A stretch of DNA of 56,763 nucleotides, from assembly GCA_023386835.1 (NCBI GenBank), contig JAEWIY010000141.1, positions 1-56,763 of the forward strand, given 5' to 3'. The notes beneath the pieces were generated by a model, which was not told the DNA's origin, did no database searches, and saw nothing but the letters and a program-made list of their open reading frames with translations. Shown in pieces: positions 18,096 to 25,421 of the stretch. Every line of letters begins with the position of its first letter. Positions within the stretch are counted from its first letter, which is position 1. Source of the DNA: Verrucomicrobiota bacterium. GTDB lineage: Bacteria; Verrucomicrobiota; Verrucomicrobiia; Opitutales; Opitutaceae. Position numbers and translations under genes: made by a program.

Positions 18096-18992
18096 ATGCT
18101 TTCGGACCGGACCTATATGCGCGATAGCTACTCCCGCTCGGGTACGTCCGTGCTGACGTGGCTGATCTGTGCGATCGTGGCCGGTTTTGTCCTGCAGCAC
18201 GTGATCTACCGCTGGTGGACGAATCCCCGTATCGGCCAGTCGTTCGAGAATCTCTTTGAACTGACGATCACGGGGCTCAAATCGGGTCACATCTGGACGC
18301 TGTTCACCTACAGCTTCCTGCACAGCATCGGCAACTACCTCCACATCATCGGGAACCTGCTCGCGCTGTTCTTCCTCGGCCGAGAGTTGCTCCCGCTGCT
18401 GGGGCCCCGGCGGTTCCTGACGCTGTACTTGGGCGGTGTGCTGGGTGGCGCGCTCCTTTGGGCCGCGACGAACTGGACGTACGGCGGTTCCGTCGTCGGC
18501 GCCTCGGCGGGTGTCCTCGCGCTGCTGGTCGTTTACGCCTGCATCAATCCGAACCAGCCGATCACGCTCCTCCTCTTTTTTGTCCTGCCTGTCACGCTCA
18601 AGCCGAAGTGGATCGCGTTTGGCATCCTCGCTTTGGACGCAATGGGTTTCCTCTTCTACGAGGTCATGGGTCGAACGGAGCCGTTCAGCTACGCGCACTC
18701 GGCGCACTTGGGCGGTATGGCCGCGGGTTATCTGTTCTTCCGCTTCGTGCACCAGCGTGAATGGGCCGATCCTGATCGGCCGAGCTCCATCGAAGTCCCA
18801 CGCTGGTTCCGCCGCGCGAAGGCCGCGCCGGTTGCCCAGAACTACCACGTTAACGTGTCGACGCCGACGCGCGAAGACTTGCGCGCCGAGGTGGATCGCA
18901 TCCTCGACAAGATCAACAGCCACGGCTTCGGAGCGCTGACCGCCGAGGAGAAGCGCCGGCTGGATGAGGCAAAGAACCTACTGAGTCGTTAG
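18096..18992 (+). CDS. Rhomboid family intramembrane serine protease
   Basis: A 298-residue inner-membrane protease with six predicted membrane helices. The catalytic serine is Ser137 in VGASAGV (GxSxG), and the partner histidine is His201 or His204 in HSAHLGGMAAG. The WTLFTYSFLHSIGNYLHIIGN segment is the conserved helix 2 region with the family His and Asn. The C-terminal 60 residues form a soluble helical tail (REDLRAEVDRILDKI, then LTAEEKRRLDEAKNLL), as found in many bacterial rhomboids. I use ATG 18096; a TTG 36 bases upstream is possible but less typical. It cleaves within the membrane of unknown substrates. The gene is divergent from the ferredoxin. Confidence 0.88.
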   Translation: MLSDRTYMRDSYSRSGTSVLTWLICAIVAGFVLQHVIYRWWTNPRIGQSFENLFELTITGLKSGHIWTLFTYSFLHSIGNYLHIIGNLLALFFLGRELLPLLGPRRFLTLYLGGVLGGALLWAATNWTYGGSVVGASAGVLALLVVYACINPNQPITLLLFFVLPVTLKPKWIAFGILALDAMGFLFYEVMGRTEPFSYAHSAHLGGMAAGYLFFRFVHQREWADPDRPSSIEVPRWFRRAKAAPVAQNYHVNVSTPTREDLRAEVDRILDKINSHGFGALTAEEKRRLDEAKNLLSR

Positions 18993-19180
18993 CGTGCCCC
19001 AGCCAGGCTCCCGAGCCCGGCCCGGGTTTCGCTTCCGTAATCCTGCCCCGCAACGGTGCCGTGATTCACTCACCGTGCGCGCGGAACTCAGGCTTCCCAT
19101 GATGTCGAACCTACACAACATCGGGCGTCGAGGCGTCGTGTTTCCCGCCTGAATCTTTTTCGTCACCCCCTTTTGTGCAC

Positions 19181-21424
19181 ATGAACTTTCGCCTGCCGCC
19201 GGTCATCACCTCGTTGCTGCTCGGTCTCACCCTCGCCAGCACAACGCTGAGTGCGCTGCCGGACCGCACCCTCACCACCAGCCCCGCGTTCGCCACGGAG
19301 ATCCGCACACTGGTGAAGTTGCTCGAAGAGGCCCACTACAACCGCGAGGCGGTGAAGCCGGAGGACTATTCCGAGATCATCCCGAACTACATGACGGATC
19401 TCGACGGCCAGCGACTGTTCTTCATCGACAGCGATCGCCAGGCGCTCGAGCGGCAGTATTCAGCCGGCCTCTACTGGAACGTCGCCTCTCTCGGCAACAT
19501 CGAGCCGGCCTTCGAGATCTTCAAGTTGTACGAGAAGCGCGCCGAGGAACGCGCGCAGTGGATTTTCCAGCAGCTCGAAACCGAGCTGCCCCTCGACACC
19601 AACGAGGCTTACGAAACCGATCGCTCAAAAGCCGAATGGCCGGCCACCCGCGAAGACGCCGACGCGCTGTGGCACAAGCGGCTGCGCTTTGAGTTGCTCC
19701 AGGAAATTCTCAACGACAAGTCCGTCGAGGAAGCGCGCACGAGCGTGCGGAAGCGCTACGAGCGCATGCTCAAGAACCTCGCCGACCTCGAAAGCCAGGA
19801 TCTGAGCGAACTCTTTCTCACCAACGTCGCGAAGCTGTATGACCCGCACTCGACGTACTTCTCCGCCGACACTTACGAGGACTTTGGCATCCAGATGCGC
19901 CTGCAACTCGTCGGCATCGGGGCCCTGCTTGGGCTCGAGGAGGACTACTGCGTGGTGAAGGAAGTCATCGCCGGGGGACCGGCCGATCTCGATTCGCGGC
20001 TCAAGCCCAACGACAAGATCATCGCCGTCGCGCAGGACGGCGATGAACCCGTCGAGGTCATCGGCATGAAGCTGCGCAAGATCGTCGACCTGATCCGCGG
20101 TGAAAAGGGCACCCAGGTCCGCCTCGTCGTCCAGCCCGCCGCCGCGCCGGATCCTTCCGTGCGACAGGAGATCGTGCTGACGCGCAACTTGGTGAACCTC
20201 GACTCCGCCCGCGCCCATGCGGCCATCTTTGACGTGCCGGATCACGAAGGGAAGATCCGCCCGGTTGGCGTGATCACGCTGCCCGCCTTCTACGGGCCGG
20301 ACGCCTCCGCTGATCCCGACAAACAGAACAGCGCGTCGCGCGACGTGAAGGATCTCATCCGCCAACTCGAGCAGGCCGGCATCGAAGGCCTGGTTCTGGA
20401 CCTGCGCGACAACGGCGGCGGTTTGCTTTCAGAAGCCATTGAGTTGACCGGCCTGTTCATCGAAGCCGGTCCGGTCGTGCAGGTGCGTTCCTACTACGGC
20501 GATGTGAAAGTCGACTCGGATGAGGACAATGGTGTCGCCTACACCGGCCCGCTGGCCGTGCTCGTTTCGAAGTTCAGCGCGTCGGCCTCGGAGATCGTTG
20601 CCGGCGCTTTGCAGAACTACGGCCGCGCCGTCGTCATCGGTGATTCGTCCACGCACGGCAAAGGCACGGTCCAAACCGTGGTGGAGATGCGCAATTTCCT
20701 GCCGACCCGCGGCCGAGTTCCCGAGAAGACAGGCGCGACGAAGCTGACGATTCAGAAGTTCTATCTGCCGTCCGGGTCGTCCACGCAGCGGCGCGGCGTC
20801 GTGCCGGACATCGTCCTGCCGTCGATCGAGAATCATCTACCGTCGGCCGGCGAAGCCGCCCTCCCCCACGCCCTGGTCTGGGACGAGATTCCGACCAGCT
20901 ACTTCACCGGCCAGCCGCTGGATAACAAAGTTTTGGATACGCTGCGCCGCGCCAGCGCCGAGCGCCAGGCCTCGCTCGAGGAATTCGCCTATCTCAACGA
21001 GAGTATCAACTGGTTCACCACGCGGCAGGAGCAGCAGAAGGCGGTTTCGCTCAACCTGGTTGAGCGCGAGCGCCAGAAGCAGGCCGACAAGGAATTCCGC
21101 AAGCGCATGGAGACGGAGCGTGACCGCCTGGCCGAGGGCAACTTCGCCTTCCGCGAGTTCCTCCTCGCGCCGAAGCCGGCGAAGAACAAGCGCGCCGAGC
21201 CGGATCCGGAGAATCCCGAGACCGCCTTGGACCCGGACGCTTCCGAGGACTCCGAGCGCGAGGGTTACGCCCGCCTCGACATCCACCTGCGTGAGGCGAT
21301 GCGCGTGCTCATCGACGCGATGGAGCTCGGGCAGGACCCGCAGATGTGGGTCGCGGATCATGCGCCGCTCACGGCGCAGCTGACGCCGCAGAAAAAGCCG
21401 GATCACGCCCGGGCAGCCAACTGA
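19181..21424 (+). CDS. prc: Carboxy-terminal processing protease (Prc/Tsp type)
   Basis: A 747-residue periplasmic S41 protease. A signal peptide (LPPVITSLLLGLTLASTTLS) is followed by the Prc N-terminal helical region, a PDZ domain (about residues 240-320), and the catalytic core with LRDNGGG, FSASASEIVAGAL (catalytic serine near residue 468) and GKGTVQ bearing the catalytic lysine. The long C-terminal helical extension identifies the Prc/Tsp subgroup rather than short CtpA. It removes or degrades proteins by their C-termini and affects cell-wall enzyme turnover in other bacteria. A GTG lies two codons upstream of the chosen ATG. The gene ends at a strong bidirectional terminator shared with prmC. 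Confidence 0.9.
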   Translation: MNFRLPPVITSLLLGLTLASTTLSALPDRTLTTSPAFATEIRTLVKLLEEAHYNREAVKPEDYSEIIPNYMTDLDGQRLFFIDSDRQALERQYSAGLYWNVASLGNIEPAFEIFKLYEKRAEERAQWIFQQLETELPLDTNEAYETDRSKAEWPATREDADALWHKRLRFELLQEILNDKSVEEARTSVRKRYERMLKNLADLESQDLSELFLTNVAKLYDPHSTYFSADTYEDFGIQMRLQLVGIGALLGLEEDYCVVKEVIAGGPADLDSRLKPNDKIIAVAQDGDEPVEVIGMKLRKIVDLIRGEKGTQVRLVVQPAAAPDPSVRQEIVLTRNLVNLDSARAHAAIFDVPDHEGKIRPVGVITLPAFYGPDASADPDKQNSASRDVKDLIRQLEQAGIEGLVLDLRDNGGGLLSEAIELTGLFIEAGPVVQVRSYYGDVKVDSDEDNGVAYTGPLAVLVSKFSASASEIVAGALQNYGRAVVIGDSSTHGKGTVQTVVEMRNFLPTRGRVPEKTGATKLTIQKFYLPSGSSTQRRGVVPDIVLPSIENHLPSAGEAALPHALVWDEIPTSYFTGQPLDNKVLDTLRRASAERQASLEEFAYLNESINWFTTRQEQQKAVSLNLVERERQKQADKEFRKRMETERDRLAEGNFAFREFLLAPKPAKNKRAEPDPENPETALDPDASEDSEREGYARLDIHLREAMRVLIDAMELGQDPQMWVADHAPLTAQLTPQKKPDHARAAN

Positions 21425-21438
21425 ACTTCCGCTCTGCC

Positions 21439-21468
21439 GCGGCCCACCCCTCCCGGTGGGCCGCTTCG
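21439..21468. terminator. Terminator between prc and prmC
   Basis: Perfect 10-bp stem (GCGGCCCACC 21439-21448; GGTGGGCCGC 21455-21464) with a 6-base loop, followed on the plus strand by TTCGTTTT. It fills the 46-base gap between the two convergent genes and mainly serves prc; the stem could also stop prmC transcripts. Confidence 0.8.
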
Positions 21469-21470
21469 TT

Positions 21471-22325
21471 TTAGCTGCTCGCGCGGGCAAGCACAAAGCG
21501 GTCGCGTCCCGTCAGATCCTGCACGCTCTCAACGTCCGTCAACCCGGCCGCTACACAGGCGCTGCTCAGGGCGGCGTGTTGTGCAATCCCGGTTTCCAAC
21601 GCCAATAATCCCCGGGACGCCAGAAACTCCGGTGCACGCGTGATGATCTGATTGAGCGCCGCCCGCCCCTCCTCCGGCGCGACCAAGGCGCCAGCGGGCT
21701 CAAACTCACGCACTTCAGGCGCGGCCTCGCGAACCTCCTCCTCGGTCAGGTAGGGCGGGTTCGCGACGATGATCTCAAAGCGGCGGCCGGGCTCGACTGC
21801 GCTGTACCAATCCGAGCGCCGCACGGTCACGCGCTCGGCCATGCCAAGTCGTTGCACGTTTTCCGCGGCCAACCCAAGTGCCTCGTCCGAAACATCGACA
21901 CCCAGGACCTGCGCCTGCGGGAACACGGCGGCGAGCGCCAGGGCCAGCGCGCCTGTTCCCGTGCCGAGGTCGAGGATCGACCGCACCGCCGCAGCGTCCA
22001 TGCGCTGCCCGATCATTTCCACCAGCAGCTCCGTCTCCGGACGCGGAATGAGCGCGCGGCGGTCGACCTTCAGCTTCAACCCGGCAAACTCCACCTCCCC
22101 GATCACGTACTGCAACGGCTCGCGCTGGCTGCGGCGCCGCACGAGAGGGCGGATCTTCTCCAGCTCCCCTTCCGGCAGCAAACGCTCGAATTGCAGGTAG
22201 AGCTGCATGCGTTTCAACCCGAGCGCATGCCCGATCAGAAGCTCCGCGTTCAGCCGCGGGTTCTCGATCCCCCGCGCCGCGAAGTGCGCGGTCGTTTTCT
22301 GCACAATGTCCAGAACGCTCAGCAT
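21471..22325 (-). CDS. prmC: Release factor glutamine methyltransferase
   Basis: A 284-residue SAM-dependent enzyme that methylates the glutamine of the GGQ motif in release factors. The SAM site DLGTGTGALAL starts at residue 119, and the catalytic NPPY motif is at 189-192. An N-terminal helical release-factor-binding domain occupies about residues 1-75. It follows prfA by 29 bases on the same strand, the standard prfA-prmC order, so its main substrate RF1 is encoded directly upstream. Confidence 0.95.
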   Translation of the reverse strand: MLSVLDIVQKTTAHFAARGIENPRLNAELLIGHALGLKRMQLYLQFERLLPEGELEKIRPLVRRRSQREPLQYVIGEVEFAGLKLKVDRRALIPRPETELLVEMIGQRMDAAAVRSILDLGTGTGALALALAAVFPQAQVLGVDVSDEALGLAAENVQRLGMAERVTVRRSDWYSAVEPGRRFEIIVANPPYLTEEEVREAAPEVREFEPAGALVAPEEGRAALNQIITRAPEFLASRGLLALETGIAQHAALSSACVAAGLTDVESVQDLTGRDRFVLARASS

Positions 22326-22354
22326 GATCTCGGCGAGGCGTGCGCGCGGGGCTC

Positions 22355-23476
22355 CTAATCCTCCTCGGCCACCCGCATCACGCGGAGCACCGGTTCGCGC
22401 CCGCTCAAGGCCGCGAGTTTCAGCTGCATGTCCTCTTTCTGCAGCGCGTCGATCAACGGATCGAGATCACCCTCCATGACGCGCGCCAGGCTGTGCAGCG
22501 TCAGGCCTATGCGGTGATCCGTCACGCGGCTCTGCGGGAAGTTGTAGGTGCGAATGCGTTCACTGCGGTCGCCGGTGCCGATCTGGCTGCGCCGCTGCGC
22601 CGCATACTTCGCGCGCTCCTCCTCCTCCTTCAACTTGAGCAACCGTGAGCGCAGCACCGTCAACGCGCGGGCCTTGTTCTTCAGCTGCGAGCGTTCATCG
22701 GCGCACTGCACGATCAACCCGGTCGGTTTGTGCAGGATCTGCACCGCCGAATCGGTTGTATTCACACCCTGGCCACCGGGACCGCTCGCGCGGCTGACGG
22801 TGATTTCGAGTTCCTGCGGGTCGATCTCGATGTCGACCTCCTCCGCCTCCGGGAGCACGGCCACCGTCACCGTGGAGGTGTGAATGCGGCCGTTCGCCTC
22901 CGTCACCGGCACACGCTGCACGCGGTGCACACCGCTCTCGAACTTGAGTTGTCGATACACGTCCGTGCCGCTGATCAGCGCGATGACTTCCTTGAATCCG
23001 CCGCGTTCCGCCGGGCTCGACGACATCGGCTGCACGGACCACCCATGCGTGTCCGCGTAACGCGAATACGCGCGGAAGAGTTCGCCGGCAAACAGCGCCG
23101 CCTCGTCGCCGCCCGTGCCGGCGCGGATTTCCAGCACGGTGTTGCGCGAGTCCGTGGGCTCCGGCGGGATCATCGCCAGAAGGATGGCTTCGGACAATTC
23201 CTCGCGCCGTTGTTCGTTCTCCGGCAGCTCCAGCTCCGCCAGCTCGCGCAGGTCCGGGTCACTCGACGGATCCTTCAACAGGTCGCGGGCCTCGATGATC
23301 TGGCGCTCGAGCCGCTGCCACTCCCGGTAATCCGCCACCAGCCGCGCCAGCTTCTGCTGTTCGCGCGTCACTTCCGCCGCCCGCCGCGGCTGCGCATAGA
23401 ACGACGGCGCGGCCATCTGCGCGTCGAGTTCATCGAGGCGGCGTTGGAACGGAGCGATGTCAGGCAGCGAGGGCAT
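22355..23476 (-). CDS. prfA: Peptide chain release factor 1
   Basis: A 373-residue RF1 that reads UAA and UAG stop codons. The codon-recognition tripeptide is PVT in RVQRVPVTEANGRIHTS, which marks RF1 (PxT) rather than RF2 (SPF). The peptidyl-tRNA hydrolysis motif GGQ is at about residues 236-238 in GPGGQGVN. The length is usual for a bacterial RF1. It is first in the prfA-prmC pair and divergent from the HAD phosphatase gene. Confidence 0.96.
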   Translation of the reverse strand: MPSLPDIAPFQRRLDELDAQMAAPSFYAQPRRAAEVTREQQKLARLVADYREWQRLERQIIEARDLLKDPSSDPDLRELAELELPENEQRREELSEAILLAMIPPEPTDSRNTVLEIRAGTGGDEAALFAGELFRAYSRYADTHGWSVQPMSSSPAERGGFKEVIALISGTDVYRQLKFESGVHRVQRVPVTEANGRIHTSTVTVAVLPEAEEVDIEIDPQELEITVSRASGPGGQGVNTTDSAVQILHKPTGLIVQCADERSQLKNKARALTVLRSRLLKLKEEEERAKYAAQRRSQIGTGDRSERIRTYNFPQSRVTDHRIGLTLHSLARVMEGDLDPLIDALQKEDMQLKLAALSGREPVLRVMRVAEED

Positions 23477-23623
23477 TCAGGCGAAAAGATCCGGAGACCC
23501 TCCCACAAAGGGCAAGTCGGCGGCGCGGGGCGAGCGACAACTTGCGCATTGCGCCGGAGCCCCCCGGTGGCTTGCGTCAGCCCCACCGCCGCGGACCCGC
23601 GGGTTCCGGGCGCGGGACATGCC

Positions 23624-24652
23624 ATGGCCACCACCCTTTTTACGCAGAACATCATCGCCTGCATCTGGGACTTCGACAAGACCCTCATCCCGGACTACAT
23701 GCAGGCGCCGCTGTTTCGGCACTTCGGGATCGACGAGCCGACGTTCTGGGCGGAAACCAACAGCCTCGGTGAACGCTACCGCCAGCGGGGCTATCACATC
23801 TCCGGCGAAATCGCCTACCTCAACCACCTGCTGACGTATGTGTTGAGTGGACACATGGCCGGGCTGAACAACCAGCTCCTGCGCAAGTGCGGAGCCGAGA
23901 TTCAGTTTTATCCGGGCATGCCGGAGTTCCTCGACGTCAGCCGCGGCTACGTCCGCGAAAAACCCGAGTACGCCAAACACGAGATCCAGCTGGAGCACTA
24001 CATCGTCAGCACCGGCCTGGCGGAGATGATCCGCGGCAGCCAGATCGCGCCGAAGGTGGACGGCGTCTGGGGCTGCGAATTCGTCGAGAACCCGCTGCAA
24101 CCCGGCTTCCTGCAACAGGAGGAGTTTGCGATCACCGCCGCGGCCGAGATCGCCCAGATCGGCATGGTCATCGACAACACGACCAAGACCAAGGCGATCT
24201 TCGAAATCAACAAGGGGACGAACAAGAACCCCAACATCGACGTGAACTCCAACATCCGGCCGGAGGATCGCCGGATTCCGTTGATGAACATGATCTACAT
24301 CGCGGACGGCCCGAGCGACATCCCCAGCTTTTCCGTGGTCAAGAGTGGTGGCGGCAAGGCGTACGCCGTCTACAACCCCGATTCGACCGCCGAGTTTGAG
24401 CAAAACGATCGCCTTCGCCAGGTTGGTCGCATCGATCACTACGGGCCGGCGGACTACACGCCCAACAGCCCGACTTCCCGCTGGCTGCGCCTGCAGATCC
24501 ACAAGATCTGCGACCGCATCGTGGCAGACCGTGAAGCGGCGGTGGCGCAGCGTGTATCCCGGCCGCCACGACACCTTTCGCACGACCGTCCCGCTCCACG
24601 CCGGCCGGCCGCGACGCAGGCCACGTTTCTCGAGGACGACGCGTCCACCTGA
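23624..24652 (+). CDS. HAD-superfamily hydrolase
   Basis: A 342-residue cytoplasmic protein. The HAD nucleophile motif is DFDKTL with Asp16 and Asp18, and the final metal-binding motif appears as YIADGPSDIPSFSV. The long insert between them is the cap. The family is phosphoserine-phosphatase-like, but the substrate is unknown. Start ATG 23624 is chosen because it places motif I at the normal distance; the frame is open far upstream, but that part is antisense to prfA. The last 45 residues are Arg/Pro-rich and probably disordered. The gene converges with coaB. Confidence 0.8.
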   Translation: MATTLFTQNIIACIWDFDKTLIPDYMQAPLFRHFGIDEPTFWAETNSLGERYRQRGYHISGEIAYLNHLLTYVLSGHMAGLNNQLLRKCGAEIQFYPGMPEFLDVSRGYVREKPEYAKHEIQLEHYIVSTGLAEMIRGSQIAPKVDGVWGCEFVENPLQPGFLQQEEFAITAAAEIAQIGMVIDNTTKTKAIFEINKGTNKNPNIDVNSNIRPEDRRIPLMNMIYIADGPSDIPSFSVVKSGGGKAYAVYNPDSTAEFEQNDRLRQVGRIDHYGPADYTPNSPTSRWLRLQIHKICDRIVADREAAVAQRVSRPPRHLSHDRPAPRRPAATQATFLEDDAST

Positions 24653-24682
24653 CGCCACCGCGACGGCGTCGCGTGCGTCTCG

Positions 24683-25309
24683 TCAGGTAACGAGCATGCG
24701 CAGCACCCAGTCCGCCACCTCGCGTTTCGGCGCACGGCCGAAGGAGATGCGGCGTCCGTCCTGCGCGAGCATCGTAACGGCGTTGTCGTCCGCCTCCATG
24801 CCGATGCCGGCGGCGCCCACGTCATTCGCCACGATCCAATCGCAGTTTTTCTCCACGAGCTTGCGGCGGGCATACGCCTCCAGGTCTTGCGTCTCCGCCG
24901 CAAAACCCACCACAAGTTGCCCGGGACGCTTCTGCGCGCCGAGCGTCTTGAGAATATCGATGGTCGGCACGAGTTCGATCGTCAGGCTGCCGTCCTGTTT
25001 CTTGATCTTGTGCGGCTGCGGGTTCGCCGCGCGGTAATCAGCCACCGCTGCTACCGCGATGAACACATCACACGCCTCGAAACGCGCGGCGCAGGCGCGG
25101 TACATTTCGTCCGCCGAAAGGACCCGGACCAAACGGGCTCCCGCCGGGCTGGTCAACGCCACCGGACCACTCACCAGGTCCACTTCCCATCCGCGCGCCA
25201 CGGCCGCCTCGGCGAGCGCATAGCCCATCTTTCCACTCGATCCGTTACTGAGAAAACGGACTGGGTCGAGGTACTCGCGCGTAGGGCCGGCGGTGATCAG
25301 ACAACGCAT
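24683..25309 (-). CDS. coaB: Phosphopantothenate-cysteine ligase, stand-alone CoaB
   Basis: A 208-residue protein that matches only the C-terminal ligase half of the usual bifunctional CoaBC (about 400 residues). It joins 4'-phosphopantothenate to cysteine using a nucleotide triphosphate in coenzyme A synthesis. ITAGPTREYLDPVRFLSN with the SSGKMG turn is the nucleotide-binding signature, and VAAVADY and the GFAAET segments are typical. The flavin-dependent decarboxylase half (CoaC) is not adjacent. The start is ATG 25309, so this looks like a true separate gene rather than a truncated one. It is divergent from the SNF2 helicase. Confidence 0.88.
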   Translation of the reverse strand: MRCLITAGPTREYLDPVRFLSNGSSGKMGYALAEAAVARGWEVDLVSGPVALTSPAGARLVRVLSADEMYRACAARFEACDVFIAVAAVADYRAANPQPHKIKKQDGSLTIELVPTIDILKTLGAQKRPGQLVVGFAAETQDLEAYARRKLVEKNCDWIVANDVGAAGIGMEADDNAVTMLAQDGRRISFGRAPKREVADWVLRMLVT

Positions 25310-25392
25310 CGCCCCTCAGCGAAAGTCGGTGAACGGCGCGCCGCAACCCTTGACGTGCATCATCGGGCATTTAACCGAAAGTTGCTTTTCAG

Positions 25393-25413
25393 AACGTGCC
25401 GTCGTGGCACGTT
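25393..25413. promoter_or_regulatory. Inverted repeat before SNF2 helicase
   Basis: Perfect 8-base arms AACGTGCC and GGCACGTT around GTCGT, eight bases upstream of the helicase ATG in the coaB/helicase divergent gap. It could be an operator or an RNA hairpin hiding the ribosome binding site. Confidence 0.45.
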
Positions 25414-25421
25414 GCCGTTCC

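Noticed and set aside
17931..18923. Long N-terminal extension of the ferredoxin frame
   Set aside because: It is antisense to the rhomboid gene; the ferredoxin has a proper ATG with a ribosome binding site at 17930.
22730..23623. Upstream extension of the HAD phosphatase frame
   Set aside because: Antisense to prfA and rich in Arg/His; motif I sits at the normal distance from ATG 23624.
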